From: Bufo bufo
Taxonomy: Eukaryota; Chordata; Amphibia; Anura; Bufonidae
DNA: 64,000 nt
Reading direction: 5' to 3'
Assembly (NCBI RefSeq): GCF_905171765.1
Contig: NC_053390.1
Coordinates: forward strand, 210,743,359 to 210,807,358
The notes under the pieces were generated by a model, which saw nothing but the letters and a program-made list of their open reading frames with translations, searched no databases and was not told the DNA's origin. This document shows positions 32,575 to 43,491 of the stretch, piece after piece. Each line of letters begins with the position of its first letter. Position 1 is the first letter of the stretch. A program made the translations under genes and the position numbers.

Positions 32575-35500
32575 GGCCCAAGTTAGCGGAATTATTTTTT
32601 TTTTTTCTTACAAAGTCTCATATTCCACTAACTTGTGACAAAAAATAAAATCTCACATGAACTCGCCATACCCCTCACGGAATCCAAATGCGTAAGATTT
32701 TTTAGACATTTATATTCCAGACTTCTTCTCACGCTTTAGGGCCCCTAAAATGCCAGGGCAGTATAAATACCCCACATGTGACCCCATTTCGGAAAGAAGA
32801 CACCCCCAGGTATTCCGTGAGGGGCATATTGAGTCCATGAAAGATTGAAATTTTTGTCCCAAGTTAGCGGAACGGGAGACTTTGTGAGAAAAAAATAAAA
32901 AATATCAATTTCCGCTAACTTGTGCCAAAAAAAATAAATTTCTATGAACTCGCCATGCCCCTCATTGAATACCTTGGGGTGTCTTCTTTCCAAAATGGGG
33001 TCACATGTGGGGTATTTATACTGCCCTGGCATTCTAGGGGCCCCAAAGCGTGAGAAGAAGTCTGGAATCCAAATGTCTAAAAATGCCCTCCTAAAAGGAA
33101 TTTGGGCCCCTTTGCGCATCTAGGCTGCAAAAAAGTGTCACACATCTGGTATCGCCGTACTCAGGAGAAGTTGGGGAATGTGTTTTGGGGTGTCATTTTA
33201 CATATACCCATGCTGGGTGAGATAAATATCTTGGTCAAATGCCAACTTTGTATAAAAAAATGGGAAAAGTTGTCTTTTGCCAAGATATTTCTCTCACCCA
33301 GCATGGGTATATGTAAAATGACACCCCAAAACACATTCCGCAACGTCTCCTGAATACGGCGATACCACATGTGTGACACTTTTTTGCAGCCTAGGTGGGC
33401 AAAGGGGCCCACATTCCAAAGAGCACCTTTCGGATTTCACTGGTCATTTACCTACTTACCACACATTAGGGCCCCTGGAAAATGCCAGGGCAGTATAACT
33501 ACCCCACAAGTGACCCCATTTTGGAAAGAAGACACCCCAAGGTATTCTGTGAGGGGCATGGCGAGTTCCTAGAATTTTTTTTTTTTTGTCACAAGTTAGT
33601 GGAAAATGATGATTTTTTTTTTTTCATACAAAGTCTCATATTCCACTAACTTGTGACAAAAAATAAAAACTTCCATGAACTCACTATGCCCATCAGCGAA
33701 TACCTTGGGGTCTCTTCTTTCCAAAATGGGGTCACTTGTGGGGTAGTTATACTGCCCTGGCATTCTAGGGGCCCAAATGTGTGGTAAGGAGTTTGAAATC
33801 AAATTCTGTAAAAAATGACGAGTGAAATCCGAAAGGTGCTCTTTGGAATATGGGCCCCTTTGCCCACCTAGGCTGCAAAAAAGTGTCACACATCTGGTAT
33901 CTCCGTATTCAGTAGAAGTTGGGGAATGTGTTTTGGGGTGTCATTTTACATATACCCATGCTGGGTGAGAGAAATATCTTGGCAAAAGACAACTTTTCCC
34001 ATTTTTTTTATACAAAGTTGGCATTTGACCAAGATATTTATCTCACCCAGCATGGGTATATGTAAAATGACACCCCAAAACACATTCCCCAACTTCTACT
34101 AACTTGTGACAAAAAATAAAAGATTCTAGGAACTCGCCATGCCCCTCACGGAATACCTTGGGGTGTCTTCTTTCCAAAATGGGGTCACTTGTGGGGTAGT
34201 TATACTGCCCTGGCATTCTAGGGGCCCAAATGTGTGGTAAGGAGTTTGAAATCAAATTCTGTAAAAAATGACCTGTGAAATCCGAAAGGTGCTCTTTGGA
34301 ATATGGGCCCCTTTGCCCACCTAGGCTGCAAAAAAGTGTCACACATCTGGTATCTCTGTATTCAGGAGAAGTTGAGGAATGTGTTTTGGGGTGTCTTTTT
34401 ACATATACCCATGCTGGGTGAGATAAATATCTTGGTCAAATGCCAACTTTGTATAAAAAAATGGGAAAAGTTGTCTTTTGCCAAGATATTTCTCTCACCC
34501 AGCATGGGTATATGTAAAATGACACCCCAAAACACATTCCCTAACTTCTCCTGAGTACGGAGATACCAGATGTGTGACACTTTTTTGCAGCCTAGGTGGG
34601 CAAAGGGGCCCATATTCCAAAGAGCACCTTTCGGATTTCACAGGTCATTTTTTACAGAATTTGATTTCAAACTCCTTACCACACATTTGGGCCCCTAGAA
34701 TGCCAGGGCAGTATAACTACCCCACAAGTGACCCCATTTTGGAAAGAAGAGACCCCAAGGTATTTCGTGATGGGCATAGTGAGTTCATAGAACTTTTTAT
34801 TTTTTGTCACAAGTTAGTGGAATATGAGACTTTGTAAGAAAAAAAAAAAAAATCATCATTTTCCGCTAACTTGTGACAAAAAATAAAAAGTTCTATGAAC
34901 TCACTATGCCCATCAGCGAATACCTTAGGGTGTGTACTTTCCGAAATGGGGTCATTTGTGGGGTGTTTGTACTGTCTGGGCATTGTAGAACCTCAGGAAA
35001 CATGACAGGTGCTCAGAAAGTCAGAGCTGCTTCAAAAAGCGGAAATTCACATTTTTGTACCATAGTTTGTAAACGCTATAACTTTTACCCAAACAATTTT
35101 TTTTTTACCCAAACATTTTTTTTTATCAAAGACATGTAGAACAATAAATTTAGAGCAAAATTTATATATGGATGTCGTTTTTTTTGCAAAATTTTACAAC
35201 TGAAAGTGAAAAATGTCATTTTTTTGCAAAAAAATCGTTAAATTTCGATTAATAACAAAAAAAGTAAAAATGTCAGCAGCAATGAAATACCACCAAATGA
35301 AAGCTCTATTAGTGAGAAGAAAAGGAGGTAAAATTCATTTGGGTGGTAAGTTGCATGACCGAGCAATAAACGGTGAAAGTAGTGTAGGTCAGAAGTGTAA
35401 AAAGTGGCCTGGTCTTTCAGGGTGTTTAAGCACTGGGGGCTGAGGTGGTTAAACACCCTTAATGACCAGGCCACTTTTTACAATTCTGCACTACTATTGC

Positions 35501-36880
35501 TCGGTCATGCAACTTACCACCCAAATGAATTTTACCTCCTTTTCTTCTCACTAATAGAGCTTTAATTTGGTGGTATTTCATTGCTGCTGACATTTTTACT
35601 TTTTTTGTTATTAATCGAAATTTAACGAAAATTTTTGCAAAAAAATGAAATTTTTCACTTTCAGTTGTAATTTTTTTTTTAAAAAACGACATCTATATAT
35701 AAATTTTTCTCTAAATTTATTGTTCTACATGTCTTTGATAAAAAAAAAATGTTTGGGTAAAAAAAAAATTGTTATAGCGTTTACAAACTATGGTACAAAA
35801 ATGTGAATTTCCGCTTTTTGAAGCAGCTCTGACTTTCTGAGCACCTGTCATGTTTCCTGAGGTTCTACAATGCCCAGACAGTAGAAAAACCCCACAAATA
35901 ACCCCATTTCGGAAAGTAGACACCCTAAGGTATTCGCTGATGGGCATAGTGAGTTCATAGAACTTTTTATTTTTTGTCACAAGTTAGCGGAAAATGATGA
36001 TTTTTTTATTTTATTTTTTTTCCTTACAAAGTCTCATATTCCACTATGCCCATCACTAAATACCTACCCACCTAGGCTGCAAAAAAGTGTCACAAATGTG
36101 GTATCGCCGTACTCAGGAGAAGTTGGGCAATGTGTTTTGGGGTTTCATTTTACATATACCCATGCTGGGTGAGATAAATATCTCGGTCAAATGCCAACTT
36201 TGTATAAAAAAAATGGGGCCCTAATGTGTGAGAAGTATTTATTTTTTGTCACAAGTTAGTGGAATATAAGACTTTGTAAGAAAAAATAAATAAAAATAAA
36301 TCATTATTTTCCACTAACTTGTGACAAAAAAAAATAAAATCTAGGAACTCTCCATGCCCCTCACGAATACCTTGGGGTGTCTTTCCAAAATGGGGTCACT
36401 TGTGGGATAGTTATACTCCCCTGGCATTTTAGGGGCCCTAATGCTTGAGAAGTAGTTTGAAATCAAAATGTGTAAAAAATGCCCTGTGAAATCCGAAAGG
36501 TGCTCTTTGGAATGTGGGCCCCTTTGCCCACCTAGGCTGCAAAAAAGTATCACACATGTGGTATCGCCGTACTCAGAAGAAGTAGGGCAATGTGTTTTGG
36601 GGTGTATTTTTACATATACCCATGCTGGGTGAGAGAAATATCTCGGCAAAAGACAACTTTTCCCATTTTTTTATACAAAGTTGGCATTTGACCGAGCATG
36701 GGTATATGTAAAATGACACCCCAAAACACATTGCCCAACTTCTCCTGAGTGCGGCGATACCACATGTGTGACACTTTTTTGCAGCCTAGATGCGCAAAGG
36801 GGCCCAAATTCCTTTTAGGAGGGCATTTTTACACATTTGGATCCCAGACTTCTTCTCACGCTTTAGGGCCCCTAAAATGC
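32575..36880. repeat. multi-axis palindrome cluster
   Basis: The motifs ACAAGTTAGTGGAA, CCAAGATATTTCTCTCACCC and TGGGGTCACTTGTGG occur many times on both strands. Local axes are near 33257, 33995, 34458 and 36655, and a major one sits in the 19-bp spacer 35430-35448 (GCACTGGGGGCTGAGGTGG) between two TTAA tetranucleotides. Frames of about 83 residues recur on both strands as mirror copies and should not be read as genes. Confidence 0.8.
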
Positions 36881-36884
36881 CAGG

Positions 36885-38300
36885 ATCCGCAAAACACATA
36901 CGGACCTCTGAATGGAGCCAGCCTTACAAGGGGGTGATCAATGACAGGGGGGTGATCAGGGAGTCTATATAGGGTGATCACCCCCCTGTAAGGCTCCATT
37001 CAGACGTCCGTATGTGTTTTGCGGATCCGATCCGTGGATCCGTAAAACATATACGGACGTCTGAATGGAGCCTTACAGGGGGGTGATCAATGACAGGGGG
37101 GTGATCAGGGAGTCTATATGGGGTGATCACCCCCCTGTCATTGATCACCCCCCTGTAAGGCTCCATTCAGATGTCCGTATGTGTTTTGCGGATCCGTGGA
37201 TCCGCAAAACATATACGGACCTCTGAATGGAGCCAGCCTTACAAGGGGGTGATCAATGACAGGGGGGTGATCAGGGAGTCTATATAGGGTGATCACCCCC
37301 CTGTAAGGCTCCATTCAGACGTCCGTATGTGTTTTGCGGATCCGATCCATGGATCCGTAAAACACATACGGACGTCTGAATGGAGCCTTACAGGGGGGTG
37401 ATCAATGACAGGGGGGTGATCAGGGAGTCTATATGGGGTGATCACCCCCCTGTCATCACCCCCCTGTAAGGCTCCATTCAGACGTCCATATGTGTTTTGC
37501 GGATCCGATCCGTGGATCCGTAAAACATATATGGACGTCTGAATGGAGCCTTACAGGGGGGTGATCAATGACAGGGGGGTGATCAGGGAGTCTATATGGG
37601 GTGATCACCCCCCTGTCATTGATCACCCCCCTGTAAGGCTCCATTCAGACGTCCGTATGTGTTTTGCGGATCCGATCCGTGGATCCGTAAAACATATACG
37701 GACGTCTGAATGGAGCCTGACAGGGGGGTGATCAATGACAGGGGGATGATCAGGGAGTCTATATGGGGTGATAACCCCCCTGTCATTGATCACCCCCCTG
37801 TAAGGCTCCATTCAGACGTCCGTATGTGTTTTGCGGATCCGATCCATGGATCCGTGGATCTGCAAAACACATACGGACCTCTGAATGGAGCCAGCCTTAC
37901 AAGGGGGTGATCAATGACAGGGGGGTGATCAGGGAGTCTATATGGGGTGATCACCCCCCTGTAAGGCTCCCTTCAGACGTCCGTATGTGTTTTGCGGATC
38001 CGATCCATGAATCCGTGATCCGTAAAACACATAGGGACGTCTGAATGGAGCCTTACAGGGGGTTGATCAATGACAGGGGGGTGATCAATGACAGGGGGGT
38101 GATCAGGGAGTCTATATGGGGTGATCACCCCCCTGTAAGGCTCCATTCAGACGTCCGTATGTGTTTTGCGGATCCGATCCGTGGATCCGTAAAACACTTA
38201 CGGACATCTGAATGGAGCCTTACAGGGGGGTGATCAATGACAGGGGGGTGATCAATGACAGGGGGTGATCAGGGAGTCTATATGGGGTGATCAGGGGTTA
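36885..38300. repeat. ~168-bp array, inverted relative to the 191-bp array
   Basis: About eight units built from GGGGTGATCA, TCTATATGGGGTGATCACC and CCATTCAGACGTCCGTATG with the inverted pair around GGATCCGATCC. They are reverse-oriented, diverged relatives of the left array, with unit-length variation and internal duplications. Confidence 0.85.
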
Positions 38301-38678
38301 ATAAGTGACAGGGGGGGAGTAGTGTAGTGTGGTGCTTGGTGCTACTTATTACAGAGCTGCCTGTGTCCTCTGGTGGTCGATCCAAGCAAAAGGGACCACC
38401 AGAGGACCAGGTAGCAGGTATATTAGACGCTGTTATCAAAACAGTGTCTAATATACCTGTTAGGGGTTAAAAAAATCACATCTCCAGCCTGCCAGCGAAC
38501 GATCGCCGCTGGCAGGCTGTAGATCCACTCGCTTACCTGCAGTTCCTGTGAACGCACGCGCCTGTGTGCGCGCGTTCACAGGAAATCCCGCGTCTTGCGA
38601 GATGACGCATATATGCGTGACTCTGCCTGAGACTGCCGCCTCCGGAACGCGATCCTGCGTTAGGTGGTCCGGAGGCGG

Positions 38679-39152
38679 CTAGAGAGGGAGGAGTTTAGTT
38701 AGTGAAGGTCAGTCTAGCCTACCCCTTCTTGGGGAGAGGTCGAGTCTAGCTTACCCCCTGTATGGGGAAAGCTGTGTGCCAGCCAGCAGAGCACCCCTAT
38801 TCTCTGCTGGACATGGAGGCCAAAGCTGCAAATCTTACAACCAGGAGTAAAGTTCCCTGGATAAAGACAAAGACAGACCACAAAAAGTAAAGCACAGCAG
38901 AAAGGAAAAGATTCCTGTTTAAACCTGTTAGCACAACAGAGCTAAAGAGTTTCAGAGCTGAGTGTGTTTTCCTGCCAGAATTTATGCCAAAGCCTGCCAA
39001 GATAAAGTTGGAAGATTGTTCTCTGATGCAAGTTTATTCAAGTAAAGCTATTTTTCAACTTTAATACAAGTCCCCTTCATCAACTATCCTTTGCACTGCT
39101 TTGGACGACTGCCCCTGGGGTTCCAGGATATCCAGGTAGGAGCATCGTGACA
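38679..39152 (+). repeat. LTR-like repeat A, 3' part
   Basis: It continues the sequence broken at 30521 (AGAGAGGGAGGAGTTTAG...) to CGTGACA at 39146-39152. The related copy at 56.3-57.0 kb stays similar for about 20 bases beyond this (CACACCTAA), so the exact terminus is uncertain. It directly precedes the frames of the 39.2-48.5 kb body. Confidence 0.55.
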
Positions 39153-39216
39153 TGTGCACAGCCACACCTAAGGTTCCATTCACACATCTGACCTGTGGAA
39201 GTTTTTTTTTGTCAAA

Positions 39217-40278
39217 ATGGCGACCTGGATGAAAGATGCTCCGGTGTGGCGGAAAGTTCGCATACCGGAGGTGATGTCCTCTGGGGGAAGTGGCTCGGTT
39301 TGGCGGAAAACCGAGGCCACTGAGAAAGTAATGAAGCAGCTGGTGCAGGAAACAAATGCCTTGTTGTGGAAGCTGGAGAAAAATATGTATGCCGTTGCCA
39401 AGGGCAACCAACAGGAAGAAAACCAGATGGAGAGTGGTTTGGCTCTCAGGAGTGCCTATATTCCATGTCAGTCTGTACAGAGTCCAGGAGAGGAGGTGCA
39501 GAGGAACCGTGATGCTGTTGCTAGGAACAACCACTGCTCGGTGAAAAGTGGTCCGGTCTGGTGGAAAACCAGTGCCACAGAGGAAATCATGAGGCAGCTG
39601 GTACAGAGATCGGATCGTTTGTTAATGGAGCGGAGTGCTGCCCTTGGGAGCGCCGACCCTGTGACGTCTGTGGGTAAGAGCGTTCCAATTATTCTGTGTG
39701 TTGCATAGGATCAGGTGATCCTGGTTCAGACCAGCCCGGGGGCTGAGAACTATGTGCGGGACATTCATGGGGATAATATGAACTGTCCGGTGGTTCTCCC
39801 TGAGTGTGAGACTCCAGTGCAATCTGGGACTGGTGAACTTCGTGATGCAGTTTCACGAATACATGATGTGTTATTGGGCCGTGATATCGGTTTGTTGCTG
39901 TGGGGTAAGGAAGACACTTCTGCAGATAGTGACGAAACTCCTGCAGAACCTGTACCTGTCCCTTTAAGTGAAGGTCTAAGGGAGCTGCCCTTTGACCTGC
40001 ATGGGGAAAGAATATTGACCATTGAAAACAATGGTACTGGTAAAGTGCAAAGTGATGATGACAAGAGTGCGGAAATGCATAAGGAAAATATGATGTCATA
40101 TGAAATATGTGGTGACAGTGATATACCTTTTCCGTTGCAGGTTGTGGTCAGGGGAGAAGCGCCCCCTGGTGGTAAAAATGTAAATGATGATGAAACTTTA
40201 TTTTCTGCATCTGCTATGTTTCATGAAGTGCTATATGACTTGTTCAAAAGGTTTGAAGACATGCCTATATATAAGTAG
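39217..40278 (+). pseudogene. LTR-element frame A with duplicated module
   Basis: The frame opens with MATWMKDAPVWRKVRIPEVM and runs to 40278 in one frame with one in-frame TAG at 39706-39708. The N-terminal half has two diverged copies of a ~70-residue module: SVWRKTEATEKVMKQLVQ (about 39298-39351) and PVWWKTSATEEIMRQLVQ (about 39553-39606), with a shorter third match at DAPVWRKVR. The C-terminal part is acidic and low in motifs. I do not recognise a family. A gag-like or accessory protein of an LTR element is the most economical guess from its place next to an LTR-like repeat. Confidence 0.5.
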
Positions 40279-40726
40279 TGTAGGGCAAAGCCCAGCTCCA
40301 GCTCAGTGTTTGAAGGTGCCGGAAAATAGGATAGGGTTAGAGGGTGTACCGCACGGACCAGAGGTGGAAATGCAGTCTCCACAATGTTGGTTGGTTACTA
40401 AGGAAGTGTCCCAGGTGGGGATTAGCTCAGCGGTGCCCCTAGAGGTCAGAATTAAAAATGACACGAGCGGTATAGGTGACGTATGTGCTGTGACCGATAG
40501 CAACCCAGAGAGTGAAGCTACCATGTCAAGGTCCTGCGAAACAAAGGTGGTTACTAGTAGCAACCAGACAGTTATATCTGACGAGATGGGAATTAAGTCG
40601 GGTGACGTCAGCCTAGTGTCTGAGGCCCATGTCCAGGCAGTTATAGATGACCTGACACGACAGTACAGCTGCAAAAAGGAGGATGATCTCTCTCTCTCTC
40701 TCTCTCTCTCTCCTCACGCTCCCTAG
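40279..40726 (+). pseudogene. LTR-element frame B, ends in CT microsatellite
   Basis: This frame is shifted by one relative to frame A and overlaps it from 40184. It reads SPAPAQCLKVPENRIG... through a serine/valine-rich, acidic stretch to [15 protein letters not shown], coded by a (CT)n run at 40684-40711, and stops at 40726. The downstream myosin-like frame uses another register, so change in the CT run may have split one coding region. No family is recognised. Confidence 0.4.
40684..40711. repeat. (CT)n microsatellite
   Basis: About 13-14 CT dinucleotides within the coding body, at the place where the open frame changes. Confidence 0.9.
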
Positions 40727-40737
40727 AAACGTTAGAG

Positions 40738-41310
40738 ATGGGGCTGGCAGTCTTCACAAAACAACTGAAGAAGGCTTCAGAAAGGGCAAAGGAGGAGAGC
40801 CAGAAAGAGAATGGTGATACTCCTACATCTGCTGCAGCAGAGCCGAACAAACTTCAGCGAGAATTGGATGATCTGATGGTGGACCTGGACCACCAGAAGC
40901 AAGTTATGTCTAATCTAGCAAAGAAACAGGAGAAGTTTGACTGGCTCCTAGCTGAAGAGAAATGCACCTCGGCTCGATATGGTGGAAAACGTGACCAAAC
41001 AGAGACTGATGCTTGGGAAAAGGAGACCAAGGCCCTCTCCTTGGCTAGAGCCCTGGAAGAAGCGCTTGAGGAGCATGCTGAATTGTAGAGGCTGAACAAG
41101 CAACTCATAGCAGAGACGGAAATTCTCATGAGCTTAAAAGATGAGTTGGAGAAATCTAAGTGTGCTCTCGAGCAGCAGGTGGAAGGTGAGAGACTTGAAG
41201 AGGAGAGTTCTCTGAAGGACGTTAAGAAGCCAGAGCCTGTTAAAAATGGGACTGGAGATGGTGGCACTGTGGTGCTGGTTGTGGCAGAGAAGATGGAAGA
41301 TGCTTCTGCT
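40738..41310 (+). pseudogene. captured non-muscle myosin II heavy-chain tail segment
   Basis: About 40850-41182 encodes a coiled-coil stretch that matches class II myosin tails, in order: [48 protein letters not shown] and LEKSKCALEQQVE. In vertebrate MYH9/MYH10-type proteins the same words occur in the same order within about 120 residues of the rod. The RLNKQL word fits non-muscle better than smooth-muscle paralogues. No introns interrupt it, so it came through an mRNA. One in-frame TAG (41086-41088) replaces a glutamate-type position, and about eight residues are missing before LEKSK. Flanking residues are charged and not myosin-like. The frame continues into the PLE target site. Confidence 0.85.
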
Positions 41311-41323
41311 GAACCAGTTGATG

Positions 41324-42671
41324 TCCCGCTGGATTTACACACTAGGTACAGTCTCACCCACGGGCCTTAATGAGCAGCTCAATTACAGCTGTTTCATCTA
41401 GCTAGCCTGTATTTATGTGTATACTTCATAATCCTGTATACTCCATTTTTAGCTCTCTATTTTATATATCCCCTTTGCCCTCTCCTCCTCCCTCTCTCTG
41501 CAGTCCTCCCCCCCCTTTTTTGATTGTTACTCTATTCCACTCCCTCTCTTCCTTTTCATATGTGTCCGTATACCGCCAGCATATTCATGATTCTATTACT
41601 TCCCTTTTTGCCATTAATGCCATATATATAATAAGCACAGCTGCATATCAGGAGCTGTGCTGTCCGACAGTGCCTGGAAACAGCGTCCCGATTGCCTGGC
41701 AACTGTCGCGTCATCTCGTGTGAACAAACGAGATTGGACGCGGTGACGTCATCTTCATCACTCGCGTCCGCCCATTGACCTCCCCTTCTCTCCATGTGAT
41801 CCGTCGTTTTGTGCATGCGCAGGCGTGCACCGCATCCTCTGAGTGAGGTAGGAGTGTCCCAGCCAAGCCTCGCTCTGAGGCCGGCTTTCTCTTTAAAAGG
41901 TAGCGGTTTTCTGCGCTACCTCAGGCTACATCAGCCCATGCGCCAAGAGTCTGTTAATAGGAGAGGGGTTCTGTATCAGTTTTTCCCCTCTTACCCTATA
42001 GCTAGTCTGCCCACTTGTATCCACATCAGGATCGTGGTCACACTTTGCCTCTGTGCAGAGTGCACATCCGACATTACTGTCAGTGCACCCTGCACAGTTT
42101 CAGCCCAAGCTCCCGTGTTTCCCCTGATGAGCTTTTTACTCATCTTTTTCAGCGAAACATGCGTGTAGGGATCAGGTAGGCGAGGGCTTTCTAGGGCGCA
42201 CTAATTCCAGGGTGAGGTTCCTGCTTTTGACTGGTCACGGGGATCCGTGGTCAGGTCACTTAGGTCATTGTAGGTCCCTAGGGTATCACTAGGGACAACT
42301 AGCCTAGCATACTGCCCTGCGTCTTACAACTGCCTCTAGCAACGGTGTGCTCCTCCATTAACACCGGCTAGGCATCTGTTGTACCAAGGAGCATTTCATC
42401 AGAGCGGTAGGACCACCTGGTTATTTTCTGGTGCCGCCGAGCACCTTTTTTTTCTTCTTTAATGTGTTTTGGTTGCTAGCACCACTTATACCTGTGTGGT
42501 GAACCGCCGCGTTGCTTCCTTTTGTTTATGTTATGTATCTAATTATCGTGGGACTTATTTTCTAAAGTTTATCACATTAAATGTTAAGTTTTAATCATTG
42601 ACCACTTACTCTATAATTTCTGTCTGACTCAGGTGGTCTCCAATAATTATCTAGTTTGTTACTATTTATTG
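41324..42671 (+). repeat. PLE upstream pseudo-LTR
   Basis: It starts inside the coding end (TCCCGCTGGATTTACACAC, equivalent to 45699) and runs through a pyrimidine-rich leader, a CG-rich block and the hammerhead ribozyme to TTTGTTACTATTTATTG, immediately before the coding region. This head-to-tail layout is typical of PLEs. Confidence 0.85.
42115..42176 (+). ncRNA. type I hammerhead ribozyme in PLE pseudo-LTR
   Basis: All core parts are present in order on the sense strand: stem I strand TTCCC, CTGATGA (42124-42130), stem II GCT...AGC (42131-42153) with a long pyrimidine-rich loop, GAAA (42154-42157), stem III ACA/TGT closed by TGCG (42157-42166), and the cleavage triplet GTA with cut predicted after A42167. 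Stem I then closes with GGGA (42168-42171). Hammerheads are known in PLE pseudo-LTRs. H17 = A is tolerated but usually slower than C. Short stems suggest modest activity, or activity helped by dimers or loop contacts. Confidence 0.75.
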
Positions 42672-42683
42672 ATTTTCCTTGGC

Positions 42684-43456
42684 ATGGCAGGTTTCCTGAC
42701 TGTTGGCCTCAATACGGACACATGGTTTGATGAGGCGAGGGAGGTTTTTTCGGATAAATCCTATGTGCAAAAAAAGTTTATTCCCTTCTTCAAAACTGCT
42801 TTTAAGGAGCTGAGTAAATTATATAAGGAACACCTATCAAGCTGGTGGGAGGTGCAGAGCCTCGATAATTATATAAAACATAGCATTGTTCCCAGGGGCT
42901 TAAGGATTTCACTCACCCCCGTCAATAGACAGAGGAGCCCCGGCTTCGGTAACTGCTGGGAACAATTAGCCACTGCCAGCTCCTTCAATTTATGGCCCTA
43001 TTGCTGGAGGAGGAGAAGATTATTCTTGAGAGTCTTGGGGAGAGATTAAAAGCTCAGATTGAAGTTACCAAAACCTTCACCCAGGACCCCGATTTTAATA
43101 ACAAAGAAAAGCAGCTGCAGTCTTCCATAGAGAAATATCAATTCTACCTCAGGGAACGAAAGCATCGGCAGTTTACTAAAGATCTCGCTGAATTCAAGGA
43201 GAATAAGGCATATTCTGTCCTCAAAGATAAAGTCACTATCAGGGAGGTGGCCTCTGAATTGTCTACCACTGAGACCGACCTCTCAGATAGTGAACGCGAG
43301 CAAGCAAGCACATCAACAAGGAGGAAAAATCTGTATAGAAGGGGTAGGGGAAGGGGAGGTAGAGGTAGAGGACAACCCCAGAGTTTTTTAGACCAGGCTA
43401 TACCATATCCGTTGAGAAACAGATCGAGGACACGGGACCAACATGCCCCGAAGTAA
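42684..43456 (+). pseudogene. PLE N-terminal region, frameshifted
   Basis: It starts near MAGFLTVGLNTDTWFDEAREVF (42684 on) and reads SIVPRGLRISLTP, a block found upstream of PLE reverse transcriptases. It then switches frame near 42990 to LLLEEEKIILESLGERLK, a predicted coiled coil, and ends with a basic RGRGRGGRGRG stretch (about 43339-43371) before a stop at 43454-43456. The RGG-like stretch suggests RNA binding or nuclear targeting. One frameshift and the terminal stop separate it from the RT. Confidence 0.7.
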
Positions 43457-43491
43457 TACATTTATCTCAGAGAACACTCAGTAGTACTGAA

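Larger units (their letters stand above)
30522..38678. mobile_element. 8.16-kb giant multi-palindromic element
   Basis: The insertion is bounded by CTAA (30518-30521) and CTAG (38679-38682). The relative at 56.5 kb has a single CTAG there, so a 4-bp target duplication with one change is inferred. The outer arms are complex inverted repeats: a CCTCCGGACC hairpin, CAGGAA/TTCCTG near GCGCGCG, CCAGCCTGCCAGCG, GGTATATTAGACGCTG and CTCTGGTGGTC occur in order at 30.54-30.86 kb and in reverse at 38.34-38.67 kb. Inside are a 191-bp tandem array, a cluster of palindromes with several axes, and a 168-bp array inverted relative to the first. No transposase is visible. It resembles TTAA-type elements (CACCTCAGC...AACACCCTTAATGACC) with relaxed target choice. 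Confidence 0.75.

Noticed and set aside
33102..34613. Repeated ~83-residue frames (MGPFAHLGCKKVSH...) on both strands
   Set aside because: They are mirror copies across local palindrome axes within a non-coding element. Both strands are open only because of the symmetry.
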